DNA of 64,000 bases from Mycolicibacterium chubuense NBB4. Lineage in GTDB: Bacteria; Actinomycetota; Actinomycetes; Mycobacteriales; Mycobacteriaceae. Location: positions 3,162,001-3,226,000 of the forward strand of contig NC_018027.1 of NCBI RefSeq assembly GCF_000266905.1, read 5' to 3'. Positions 56,092 through 64,000 of this stretch are shown piece by piece. A model generated the notes under the pieces. It was given only the letters and a program-made list of their open reading frames with translations, had not been told where the DNA came from and did not search any database. The position numbers and the translations under genes are program-made. Every line of letters begins with the position of its first letter. Within the stretch, counting starts at the first letter, position 1.

Positions 56092-57942
56092 CTATACGGC
56101 GGAGTACCCGAAGTTCCCCACGCGCCGGCGCACCGCCGCGATCTCGCGTAAGCCGTCGCCGAGCAGACTGCGATTCAGCGGCGACAGCTCGGCCATGGTC
56201 ACGATGTCGCCGGGGGTGTGGCCGGCGGCGATCTGCTCGACCTGGTGGGCCATCCGCAGCCGCTGCAACATCGTGAACACGTCGCGCAGCGTGTCGGCGT
56301 CGCGCTGGCTCAGCGCGCCGGCCTGGGCGGCGGCCTCCAGCCGGGCGGGGGTGGACGCCGACGTCAGTCCTGCTGACAGGCCACCCCAGCGGGCCAGGTT
56401 CACGATCGGCGTGACGGCGTGGTTCTTCAGATCGAAGGTGCCTCCGCGGCGGGACAGCACATCGCGCAGCGAGCGCATCCTGACCTTGCCCGACAACGCG
56501 TCGAGGAGCTGAAGCCGCAGCGCGTTCGGGTGTTCCTCGCGGATACGCTGATAGGCGGCCGGCACCGAGTGCAGCCGGGCGTCGCCCCACACCACGCGCC
56601 CGTCGATCAGCAGCGACGAGAAGACCAGTCCGCGGTCGCGCAGCGGATCTGCGAGCCAACCCTGGGCGGCGCGCAGCCAATCCGATTGCGAACGGGAGAA
56701 TTTCGGCTTGGCCGCGACGGCGCCGTTGCTGTCGGAGGGCAGCCCGCAGCGGTCGAGCAGCTGGTGCACGTCCGCGGCGACGCGGCGCAGGGTCACGGCG
56801 TGGCCGGCCATGTCGTCGCGCCAGGACAGCGCGCTGTCGACATCGGAGGACGGCATCGCCTCCCGGCGCGCGACGCTGCCCAGCGTCAGCCACGCGAATC
56901 CGTCGGCGGGCGCGGAATCGCTTGCCGACAGCACGATTTCGAGCGCGCGGCGGACCAGGCTGTCGATGACCACCGACAGTATCGCGCTGGTGGCGGCGGT
57001 CTTGGTGCCGTTGCGGAACAGGTCGACGGCGGTCCCGGTGACGCGCTGACCGACCTGCTGCAACTCGGCGGCGTCGCCGGCGAGCGCGATGGAGCGCCGC
57101 AGCATGAAGCTCTCGCGTGCCGACGCGGCCAGCAGGTCGGCGTCTTCGACCACGCCGAGCACCTCGCCGCGTGAGTTGAGGACCGGCATGTGCCGCAGAC
57201 CGCATTCGAGCATCTCCATCAGAACGCTGTCGGCGGTCAGGTCGGCGGTCACCGTGCGCGCCGGGGCTCTCATCACGCGGGCGATGGGAACGTCGACGGG
57301 CAGGCCCGCCGCGACGACGCGGGTGCGCAGGTCACGGTCGGTGAAGATGCCGAGATGGCCGTCACGCAACCGGATCAGCGCATACGAGACGTGCCGTTCG
57401 GTCATCCGCACCACCACGTCGCGCACCGACTCCACCGGTTCGACGAGCAGGACGTCGCCGTGCACGAGTTCGGCCACTGGCCTGCTGTCGGTCGCCGGTG
57501 CGATCGCCGGGCGCTCGCCCGCGGCGTGGTTCCAGCCGGAGGAGGCCAGAAAAGCCAGGCCTGCGGGCTTGGCGAACTGCGCCCGCACCAGGCTGCCGGG
57601 CAGCTTGATCAGCGTGGTGGGCACGGTGGTGCGCGCCTGGAAATCCATTCCGGCGCCGGCCAGCAGCGGCAGGTATCCGAACAGGCCGCCCGGCTCCACG
57701 ACGTCGATCAGGGCCCCGTCGCGGCTGGCTCGCAACGCTATCGCGCCGTCCCGCACCAACCAGATCTCGTCGGGTACCCGGACGGCGTAGTCGGCGACGA
57801 CGGCCCCAGCGGGGAACTCCTCGATCGTGGCGCCTTCGGACAGTTCGGTGAGCTCGGCTTCGGTGGCGGCCTGAAACGGCGTGTGCGCAGCCAGAAACGC
57901 GGGGAGGTCCCGGCTCTCAGCTCGTTCTGATGAGGTCGGCAC
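56092..57942 (-). CDS. cNMP-binding / CBS / DUF294 nucleotidyltransferase-like protein
   Basis: A 616-residue multidomain signalling protein. Order: cyclic-nucleotide-binding-like domain (about 15-130), two CBS domains (about 160-280; DVLLVEPVESVRDVV, PVLNSRGEVLGVVEDADLL), a DUF294 nucleotidyltransferase core with GSVARREAMPSSDVDSA (GS-x9-DxD), and a DUF294 C-terminal helical domain. Such proteins are often placed next to acetate or amine metabolism genes and may modify or sense nucleotides. GTG start overlapping the GMC gene by 26 bp. Confidence 0.87.
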   Translation of the reverse strand: MPTSSERAESRDLPAFLAAHTPFQAATEAELTELSEGATIEEFPAGAVVADYAVRVPDEIWLVRDGAIALRASRDGALIDVVEPGGLFGYLPLLAGAGMDFQARTTVPTTLIKLPGSLVRAQFAKPAGLAFLASSGWNHAAGERPAIAPATDSRPVAELVHGDVLLVEPVESVRDVVVRMTERHVSYALIRLRDGHLGIFTDRDLRTRVVAAGLPVDVPIARVMRAPARTVTADLTADSVLMEMLECGLRHMPVLNSRGEVLGVVEDADLLAASARESFMLRRSIALAGDAAELQQVGQRVTGTAVDLFRNGTKTAATSAILSVVIDSLVRRALEIVLSASDSAPADGFAWLTLGSVARREAMPSSDVDSALSWRDDMAGHAVTLRRVAADVHQLLDRCGLPSDSNGAVAAKPKFSRSQSDWLRAAQGWLADPLRDRGLVFSSLLIDGRVVWGDARLHSVPAAYQRIREEHPNALRLQLLDALSGKVRMRSLRDVLSRRGGTFDLKNHAVTPIVNLARWGGLSAGLTSASTPARLEAAAQAGALSQRDADTLRDVFTMLQRLRMAHQVEQIAAGHTPGDIVTMAELSPLNRSLLGDGLREIAAVRRRVGNFGYSAV

Positions 57943-59449
57943 ACTTCTCCGCCATCGTCATCACGGTGATGTTGGGGTTGACCGCGGGCAGCTTCGGCAT
58001 GGCCGACGCGTCCACGACGCGCAACCGCTCGACGCCCTTGACGCGAAGCTGCGGATCGAGCACCGCCATCGGGTCCGATGCCGCCCCCATCCGCGCGGTC
58101 GCCGCGGGGTGGTAGACGGTGTTGTGGCAGTGGTGGATGTAGTCGAGCAGTTCGTCGTCGGAGGTGGCGTCGGGCCCGGGAGCCAGTTCGCGCGCCACCC
58201 ACGCGGCCAGCGGTGGCTGTTCGGCGATCCGGCGGGCCAGCTTGACCCCGGCGAGCATGATGCGGTCGTCGTAGCCGTCCGGATCGGTGAAATACCGCGG
58301 GTCGACGCGCGCCCGATCGCGGAAGTCACGCGACCGCAGTCGCACCGTTCCCCGCGAGCGCCCCTGGGTGACGTTGGGCGTCAAGCAGAATCCGTTGTCG
58401 GTCGTCGGGTATCCGCGGCGCAGCGTGTTCATGTCGAACGGCACGCTGCCGTAGTGCATCATCAGGTCCGGCTGCCGGACATCCTCGTCGATGGTGGTGA
58501 ACAGCCCGATCTCCCACCACTGGGTGGAGGTCGTCACCATCGGCTTCGAGGCTTCCCAGAACACCAGCCCCTCGACGTGGTCGTCGAGGTTGGCGCCGAC
58601 GCCGGGCGCGTCGACACGCACCGGGACACCGACCTCCCGCAGATGCGCGGTCGGCCCGATTCCCGACAGCATCAACAACTTCGGTGTGTCGATCGCACCG
58701 GCGGTGAGGATCACCTCACGACGGGCGGTCACGGTGTCGTAGCCGGTCAGGTCCGTCCGCTGATACCGCACGCCGGTGGCGCGCAGCGCCTCGTCGAACA
58801 GCACTTCGGCCACCCACGAGTCCGTCCAAACCTCGAGGTTCTCGCGGGTGCCGAGGATCGGGTGCAGGAACGCGTGCGACGAGGACATCCGGGTCATCCG
58901 GGTGCCCTCCTCGGCGGCGTTGATCTGGAACCAGCCCGCACCGTTGCGCACGGTCTCGCCGCGGTTGAACGCCACCGTCGGCAGGCCGACCATCGCAGCG
59001 GCCTCGAGAACCGCTGTCCCACAGGGGTCGTCGGGCGCGACGTCACGCAGCAGTATGGTCTTGACCAGACGTTCGGTCAGCGGCAGGACCTCGGCGGCGC
59101 CCCACCCGGTCGCGCCCATCTCCACCCACTCGTCCAGGCACTCGGCAGGCGGCCAGAACGCGATGCACGAATTGTGCGACGAGCAGCCGCCGAGCACCTT
59201 GGCCCTGGCGTGCCGCATGAACGAGTTGCCCCGTTCCTGCGGTTCGACCGGGTAGTCCCAGTCGTAGCCGGAGTCGAGCAGGTGCATCCACTGGGACAGG
59301 TCCAAGATGGCGTCGTCGTCGACGTCGGAGGGACCCGCCTCGATCAGGCACACCGAGACGTCGGGGTCCTCGGACAGCCGCGCCGCGAGCACGCAACCTG
59401 CGCTCCCGCCGCCGGCGATGACGTAGTCGAAGGTTCCCGCGTCAGCCAT
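57917..59449 (-). CDS. betA: GMC oxidoreductase, choline-dehydrogenase-like
   Basis: A 510-residue FAD flavoprotein. GGGSAG at 13-18 binds FAD, VLGGCSSHNSCI is the first GMC signature and GAIDTPKLLMLSGIGP the second. The catalytic His is in NTVYHPAATARMG and the partner Asn in AVNPNITVMTMAEKCADLI. In this operon, with a betaine-aldehyde-type dehydrogenase, oxidation of choline to betaine aldehyde is the best guess; other alcohols are possible for the GMC family. Confidence 0.85.
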   Translation of the reverse strand: MADAGTFDYVIAGGGSAGCVLAARLSEDPDVSVCLIEAGPSDVDDDAILDLSQWMHLLDSGYDWDYPVEPQERGNSFMRHARAKVLGGCSSHNSCIAFWPPAECLDEWVEMGATGWGAAEVLPLTERLVKTILLRDVAPDDPCGTAVLEAAAMVGLPTVAFNRGETVRNGAGWFQINAAEEGTRMTRMSSSHAFLHPILGTRENLEVWTDSWVAEVLFDEALRATGVRYQRTDLTGYDTVTARREVILTAGAIDTPKLLMLSGIGPTAHLREVGVPVRVDAPGVGANLDDHVEGLVFWEASKPMVTTSTQWWEIGLFTTIDEDVRQPDLMMHYGSVPFDMNTLRRGYPTTDNGFCLTPNVTQGRSRGTVRLRSRDFRDRARVDPRYFTDPDGYDDRIMLAGVKLARRIAEQPPLAAWVARELAPGPDATSDDELLDYIHHCHNTVYHPAATARMGAASDPMAVLDPQLRVKGVERLRVVDASAMPKLPAVNPNITVMTMAEKCADLIRTS

Positions 59450-60989
59450 CGGCCTTGGCCTCCGCCGCGGTGTCGGGAAGGGCTTCGGCGGCGTGGGACT
59501 TCAGTGTGCCGATGTGGTTGCGCCCCTTGAGGAAATACCACAGCAGGCCGGCGCCGACGATGATGCCGATGTAGACGAACGCGCCCCACGTGTTGTACCA
59601 GGGCTCGCCGTACACCGCCGCGCGGGGCCACGCGAGGTTGAGCGCCATCCCGACGCCCCAGACGACCGCGACGATGTTGACCGGCAGCCCCCAGCGGCCC
59701 ATCGTGAAGTAGCCGCCCTCGGCGAGGTCTTTCGGCGGCCACTGCCCCTTCAGCCGCTTCTTGAGCAGCGGACCGGTCACCATCAGGTAGGCCAGGTAGA
59801 TCATGATGATCGCGATCGACGTGAGCACCGTGAAGATCTTGGGCTGCTCGATGTTGATGACCAGGATGATCACCGAGATGACCCCGATGGTCACCGCGGG
59901 GACGATGGGCGTCTGGGTCTTCGGGTTGACCGTGGCCAGCTTCTCGCCGAACGGCAGCGCGTTGTCGCGGGCCATCGCGAAAGTCAGCCGGATCGCTGCG
60001 GTGTGCACGGCCAGCGTGCACACCGTCACCGCGACCACGATGCAGATCAGGAAGATCTTGCCGAGCGGGCCCCACATGACCGACTCGACGATGTACTGCA
60101 GACCGCCCGAGCTCTCCCCGAGCTTCGGATCGTCGAGATTCGGCGCCGCCATCACGGCGAACACCAGGATGGCTCCGCCGATCACGAACGAGGCCAGGAT
60201 CGCCCGGGCGATCGCCTTGGGCGCGGTGCGGCGCGGTTCGACCGTCTCCTCCCCCAGCGACGAGGCGGTGTCGAAGCCGTACATGACGTAACCGGATGCC
60301 AGCGAGGCGACGAGGAAGGCACCGAGGTAGCCCATCGATTCGCCGGCGCCGTACCCGTTGGTGGAGAAGAACACCTGCGGTCCGCGTTCGAGGTTGACGG
60401 CCAACAGCACCGCGATGAGCACCGCCGCGATCAGTTCGATGAACACCCCGGCGCTGTTGATCATCGACATCAGGCGCACACCGAGCGCGTTCACCAGCGT
60501 GGTGAACGCGATCAGGATGGTGCCGAGCAGCACCGCGTTGGCCGCGTAGTCGTAGGGGCCGCTGCCGTCGCCGATGATCTGGAAGCCGCTCCACAACCGC
60601 GGGAGGTTGAGCTGGTAGGCCAGCGCCACCGCCGAGATCGTCACGATCGATGCGGTGAGCATCAACCAGCCCGACGTCCATCCGACGAGTCTGCTCGCGA
60701 GCTTCTTGCTCCAGTTGTAGACCGAGCCGGCCACCGGGTACTTGGCGGCCAGCTCCATGAAGCACAGCGCGACGGCCATCTGGCCGACGAAGACGATCGG
60801 CCACGACCACAGGTACGCGGGTCCTGCGGTGCCGAAACCGAAGTAGAACAACTGGAATGTGCCGGTGAGGATCGAGATGTAGCTGACGCCGGCGGCGAAG
60901 CTGGCGAACTTGCCGATGCTGCGGTCCAGTGACTCCTTGTATCCGAAGTCGTCCATGCCGCTGTCGGCGTGCGGCTGCTTGATCACCAT
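59442..60989 (-). CDS. APC-superfamily amino acid/amine permease
   Basis: A 515-residue transporter with about 12 transmembrane helices. GTFQLFYFGFGTAGPAYLW, ELAAKYPVAGSVYNW and the GYVMYGFDTASSLGEETVEPRR loop are typical of APC permeases for amino acids, choline or polyamines. It lies between the GMC and aldehyde-dehydrogenase genes (8-bp overlap and 34-bp gap), so its substrate is probably the operon's choline, betaine or sarcosine compounds. The ATG at 60989 excludes non-homologous upstream codons. Confidence 0.9.
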   Translation of the reverse strand: MVIKQPHADSGMDDFGYKESLDRSIGKFASFAAGVSYISILTGTFQLFYFGFGTAGPAYLWSWPIVFVGQMAVALCFMELAAKYPVAGSVYNWSKKLASRLVGWTSGWLMLTASIVTISAVALAYQLNLPRLWSGFQIIGDGSGPYDYAANAVLLGTILIAFTTLVNALGVRLMSMINSAGVFIELIAAVLIAVLLAVNLERGPQVFFSTNGYGAGESMGYLGAFLVASLASGYVMYGFDTASSLGEETVEPRRTAPKAIARAILASFVIGGAILVFAVMAAPNLDDPKLGESSGGLQYIVESVMWGPLGKIFLICIVVAVTVCTLAVHTAAIRLTFAMARDNALPFGEKLATVNPKTQTPIVPAVTIGVISVIILVINIEQPKIFTVLTSIAIIMIYLAYLMVTGPLLKKRLKGQWPPKDLAEGGYFTMGRWGLPVNIVAVVWGVGMALNLAWPRAAVYGEPWYNTWGAFVYIGIIVGAGLLWYFLKGRNHIGTLKSHAAEALPDTAAEAKADG

Positions 60990-61023
60990 GTGCGTGCCTT
61001 TCCCGGGGCCACCCCCGAGCCCG

Positions 61024-62523
61024 TCAACCCTTGAACCAGCCCGCGGCGGTGGGAGCGGTGTTGTGCCAGATGTGCTTGATCTCTTGATATTCCGCGAGCC
61101 CGGTGGGACCCAGTTCGCGGCCGTTGCCCGACTTCCCGAAACCGCCCCACTCCGCCGGGGCGGCGTAGTAACCGAAATCGTTGAGCCACACCGTGCCGTG
61201 CCGCAATGCGCGCACCACACGTTCGCCTCGCGCCGCGTCCGATGTTCGGACACCGGCGGCCAGACCGTATTCCGTGTCGTTGCCGAGGGCGACGGCCTCG
61301 GCTTCGTCGGTGAACCGCTCGACCGTCAGGATCGGGCCGAACGTCTCTTCGGCGACGATCCGCATCGAGCGGTCGCAGCGGTCGAAGATGGTGGGCAGAT
61401 AGAAGTAGCCGTCGGCGAGCGCGGGATCGTCGGGACGAGCGCCCCCGGTGATCAGCTGCGCGCCCTCATCGATTCCGAGTTGTACGTAGGACTCCACCTT
61501 GGCGCGATGTTGAGCGGAGACCAGCGGGCCTGTCTCGCTGGCGGGGTCCATGCCGTCGCCCATCGTGATCTTGGCGGCCCGGGCAGCCAGAGCGGCGACG
61601 AAGTCGTCGGCGATCGGCTCTTCGACGATCAGCCGGGTGCCCGCCGAGCACACCTGGCCCGAGTGCAGGAACACTCCGGTCAGCACATGGTCGACCGCGG
61701 TGTCCCAATCGCCGTCGCGCACATCGGCGAACACCAGGTGCGGGTTCTTGCCCCCGAGTTCGAGCGCCACCTTGGTGACGTGCTCGGCGGCCGCCCTGGC
61801 GATCGTGCGGCCGGTGGCGAGTCCCCCGGTGAACGAGATGAAGTCGACGGCCGGATTCTCGGTCAGCGCGGCGCCGAGCGCCGCGCCGCTGCCCTGGACG
61901 AGGTTGACCACGCCCGCCGGCACCGACGCCTCCGCGAACGCCTCCTCGAGCAGCCGCGCGAACGCGATCGTGCTCAGCGGGGTGACCTCGCTGGGTTTGG
62001 CCACCATCGTGCATCCGGCGGCCAGCGCGGGCGCGATCTTCCAGGACATCTGCAGCAGCGGGTAGTTCCACGGGGCGATCAGCACGCACACGCCGATCGG
62101 CTCCCGCACGACCCGGCTGATCACCGCCGGGTCGCCGACGTCGACGACCCGGTCGGCTTGGACCGCGATGAGCCGGGAGTAGTAGCGGAAAACCGAAGTG
62201 ACGTCGTCGATGTCGATCCGGCTCTCGGCCAGCGTCTTGCCGGTGTCGACGGTCTCGAGCCGGGCCAGGTCTTCCTTATCGCGCTGCAGCAGGTCGGCGA
62301 TCCGGTTCAGCAGGGTGGCCCGTTCGGCGACCGGCGTCGCGCGCCAGGCGCCGTCGTCGAACGCCGCGCGGGCTGCCGCCACCGCGTGGCGGGCGTCGTC
62401 GGGGGTGGCTTCGTCGACAACGGCAGCAGTGCTGCCGTTGGCGGGGTTGACGATGTCGCGGGTGCCGCGGTCGGATGCGTGGCGCCAGGAGCCGCCGATC
62501 CAGAGATCGGGTTCACCGTCCAT
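61024..62523 (-). CDS. betB: Betaine-aldehyde-dehydrogenase-like ALDH
   Basis: A 499-residue NAD(P)-dependent aldehyde dehydrogenase. Catalytic Cys292 lies in LHSGQVCSAGTRL, Glu255 in LELGGKNP, and Asn153 in PWNYPLLQ. The overall sequence resembles BetB, which oxidises betaine aldehyde to glycine betaine. Its position between a Rieske oxygenase and an APC permease supports a choline-to-betaine role, although related ALDHs act on other amino-aldehydes. Confidence 0.87.
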   Translation of the reverse strand: MDGEPDLWIGGSWRHASDRGTRDIVNPANGSTAAVVDEATPDDARHAVAAARAAFDDGAWRATPVAERATLLNRIADLLQRDKEDLARLETVDTGKTLAESRIDIDDVTSVFRYYSRLIAVQADRVVDVGDPAVISRVVREPIGVCVLIAPWNYPLLQMSWKIAPALAAGCTMVAKPSEVTPLSTIAFARLLEEAFAEASVPAGVVNLVQGSGAALGAALTENPAVDFISFTGGLATGRTIARAAAEHVTKVALELGGKNPHLVFADVRDGDWDTAVDHVLTGVFLHSGQVCSAGTRLIVEEPIADDFVAALAARAAKITMGDGMDPASETGPLVSAQHRAKVESYVQLGIDEGAQLITGGARPDDPALADGYFYLPTIFDRCDRSMRIVAEETFGPILTVERFTDEAEAVALGNDTEYGLAAGVRTSDAARGERVVRALRHGTVWLNDFGYYAAPAEWGGFGKSGNGRELGPTGLAEYQEIKHIWHNTAPTAAGWFKG

Positions 62524-62547
62524 GGTCTCGCGCCCTCCGCCAGTCGT

Positions 62548-63669
62548 CTACACCGCAGTCGCCAGCCGGGACACTACCCAGTGATGGAACTCCGCGAGGT
62601 GGTGTTCGGCCGGAACGAGGACACCGCCGTCGCGGTAGGCCCGCGAGGACATGGCCGGCTGGGTGCGCTCGCAGGCCGCGAAGTCCTGCAGGTTGACGCG
62701 GTGGAACAACTCGACGGATGCGGAGATGTCCTCTTCGGACGACAGCACCGCACCGGTGTAGAGCCAATCGCATTCGACGACGGTGCGGTCGGCGGCGACC
62801 GGATACATCCGATGGAAGATGACGTGGTCGGGGACCAGGTTGATGAACACCGTCGGCTTCACGGTGATCGCGTAGTAGCGACGGTCCTGATCGTCGGTGA
62901 TGCCGGGAAGCCGGTCGAATCCCGCTGTGCCGTCGACGGTGAATCCGGCGATGCCGGAGCCGAATTGCGCGCCGCTGCCGGTGTTGGCCTGGGCGGCGAT
63001 GCCCCGCGAGAACTCCGGCAGGACGCCGACGAGCTCGGGGTGGATGGAGCTGCAGTGGTAGCACTCCATGAAGTTCTCGACGATGAGCTTCCAGTTCGCC
63101 GCCACCTCGTAGACCACGCGGCGCCCGACGTCGAGTCCGCCGATGCCGTAGCGGTTGATGGCGTCGGAGTCGCCGAGGGTGCCGGCGGCTCCGGCCACCA
63201 CGTCGTCGAACGGCGGTGGCGCGTCGGCCAGACACACCCAGGCGTAGCCCAGCCACTCGGTGAGCGCCACGGGCACGAGCCCGTAGGTGTACCGGTCGAT
63301 CGGTGTGCCGGCATCGTCGGTGAGCGCGCCGAGGTTCGGCGCGGCGACGAGTCTGCCGTCGAGAGCGTACGTCCAGGAGTGATAGGGACAGCGCAGCGTG
63401 CGCTTCACCTCTCCGTCGGACTCGGTGCACAGCTGCGCGCCGCGGTGCCGGCAGACGTTCAGGAAGGCGCGCAGCAGCCCGTCGCGTCCGCGGATCAGCA
63501 GCACACTCTCGCGGCCCACCTGAACCTTCTTGAACTTCCCGGCAAGCGAGAGGTCCGCAGACCGCGCCGCACAGAACCACATGCTCTCGAAGATGTGCTC
63601 CTGCTCGGCGGCGAAGACGTCGGCGCTCGTGTAGTAGGCGCCGCCGAGGGTGGCGAGAAGGGCGGTCAT
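62548..63669 (-). CDS. Rieske oxygenase, glycine-betaine monooxygenase (GbcA)-like
   Basis: A 373-residue aromatic-ring-hydroxylating-type oxygenase alpha subunit. The Rieske cluster is Cys73-x-His75 and Cys94-x2-His97 ([18 protein letters not shown]). The mononuclear iron site is in [14 protein letters not shown]. In GbcA such proteins demethylate glycine betaine to dimethylglycine; carnitine (CntA) or choline monooxygenases are alternatives. No reductase subunit is visible. The ATG overlaps the upstream sarcosine-oxidase stop (ATGA). Confidence 0.82.
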   Translation of the reverse strand: MTALLATLGGAYYTSADVFAAEQEHIFESMWFCAARSADLSLAGKFKKVQVGRESVLLIRGRDGLLRAFLNVCRHRGAQLCTESDGEVKRTLRCPYHSWTYALDGRLVAAPNLGALTDDAGTPIDRYTYGLVPVALTEWLGYAWVCLADAPPPFDDVVAGAAGTLGDSDAINRYGIGGLDVGRRVVYEVAANWKLIVENFMECYHCSSIHPELVGVLPEFSRGIAAQANTGSGAQFGSGIAGFTVDGTAGFDRLPGITDDQDRRYYAITVKPTVFINLVPDHVIFHRMYPVAADRTVVECDWLYTGAVLSSEEDISASVELFHRVNLQDFAACERTQPAMSSRAYRDGGVLVPAEHHLAEFHHWVVSRLATAV

Positions 63670-64000
63670 GTCGTCACCAATCTGCGGGGATCGAACAGCG
63701 AGATCGGGTGCGCCGTGGCACCGGAGACGGCCAGGTCGGCGAGGATCTCCCCCACCACGGGCACGAATTTGAAGCCGTGACCGGAGAATCCGCACGCCAC
63801 GGTCACGTGGGCGCTGTCGGGGTGGCGGGCGATCACGAAGTGCTGATCGGGGGTGTTGGAGTACATGCACGTCGCCGAGTGCACGCACGGTCCGTCCAGG
63901 GCCGGCAGCAGTTCGGCGACCCGTTCGCGCATCTCGCGGACCTCCCCCGCGTGCACGGTGCGGTCGATGGTCTCCGGCGTGCACTCGACGCCTTTGCGGA
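63666..64000 (-). CDS. Monomeric sarcosine oxidase-like, N-terminus outside window
   Basis: The C-terminal ~111 residues of a flavin amine oxidase (SoxA/SolA type). The segment [13 protein letters not shown] precedes [23 protein letters not shown], which is the characteristic C-terminus of monomeric sarcosine and N-methyltryptophan oxidases; the Cys is in the region that covalently binds FAD. The frame stays open to the window edge. Removing methyl groups from sarcosine would complete betaine catabolism to glycine. Confidence 0.78.
   Translation of the reverse strand, partial: RKGVECTPETIDRTVHAGEVREMRERVAELLPALDGPCVHSATCMYSNTPDQHFVIARHPDSAHVTVACGFSGHGFKFVPVVGEILADLAVSGATAHPISLFDPRRLVTT

Noticed and set aside
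60910..63780. Long + strand open frame (956 codons) across the betaine operon
   Set aside because: It mirrors permease, aldehyde dehydrogenase and Rieske genes with full catalytic motifs on the other strand, and has no family features.
1..64000. tRNA, rRNA, intact insertion sequence or prophage
   Set aside because: None was recognised by eye; a covariance-model or profile search would be needed to exclude small RNAs.

Overview
The window is high-GC actinobacterial DNA and almost certainly comes from a rapidly growing mycobacterium (Mycolicibacterium type). This is judged from protein content and gene order, without any database search. Several blocks follow the Mycobacterium tuberculosis order Rv2049c-Rv2053c (zinc-ribbon protein, rbpA, ppm1, lnt, amidohydrolase, fxsA), Rv2062c-Rv2074 (cobalamin genes, SDR, F420 biliverdin reductase type) and Rv2089c-Rv2097c (pepE, exonuclease, DUF4333 protein, helY, tatC, tatA, pafC, pafB, pafA). 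Ppm1 and Lnt are separate genes here, as in fast growers, rather than one fused protein. GTG starts and 4-bp ATGA/GTGA overlaps are frequent.

Layout. 1-4.3 kb: two FGGY sugar kinases (one cut by the window edge), a LysR regulator and a metallo-beta-lactamase-fold hydrolase. 4.5-6 kb: a DoxX-like membrane protein with an 11-residue-repeat tail and an RDD protein. 6-8.8 kb: gluconate uptake and phosphorylation (gntP-gntK) with a divergent GntR/FadR regulator. 8.8-15.6 kb: a triple-DUF4333 lipoprotein, a SCO6745-like protein, a YnfA protein, a copper amine oxidase with a type-B carboxylesterase, a secreted protein and a zinc-ribbon protein. 15.7-22.9 kb: rbpA behind a strong ECF-sigma-type promoter, the lipoprotein and mannolipid genes lnt and ppm1, an amidohydrolase, fxsA, two tandem F420/PPOX-fold proteins and a DUF222/HNH (13E12-type) protein.

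22.9-41.6 kb: the aerobic cobalamin region. cobN has a 32-codon membrane mini-gene upstream. A flavin monooxygenase, an OpuC/ProU-type osmoprotectant ABC operon, a wrecked TfdA/TauD dioxygenase pseudogene and a small protein follow. Then come cobG-cobH-cobIJ, a TetR/phosphotransferase pair, cobL, an SDR, an F420 biliverdin reductase-type protein and pepE. cobK and cobM, which lie between cobIJ and cobL in M. tuberculosis, are not here.

41.7-51.2 kb: a 5'-3' exonuclease, a DUF4333 membrane protein, helY, tatC, tatA and pafC-pafB-pafA (Pup ligase plus the WYL DNA-damage regulators). The pafB/pafC junction is expanded into three 35-bp tandem copies. 51.3-55.2 kb: an EspC-like protein coupled to a DUF1023 alpha/beta hydrolase carrying its own WXG module, an epoxide-hydrolase-like protein and an aldo/keto reductase. 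55.3-64 kb: one leftward operon that reads as choline/glycine betaine catabolism: sarcosine oxidase (partial), Rieske oxygenase, betaine-aldehyde-type dehydrogenase, APC permease, GMC oxidoreductase, a cNMP/CBS/DUF294 signalling protein and an IclR regulator. With the ABC importer at 28-32 kb, the strain appears able both to import quaternary amines and to consume them.

No rRNA, tRNA, CRISPR array, prophage or intact insertion sequence was recognised.
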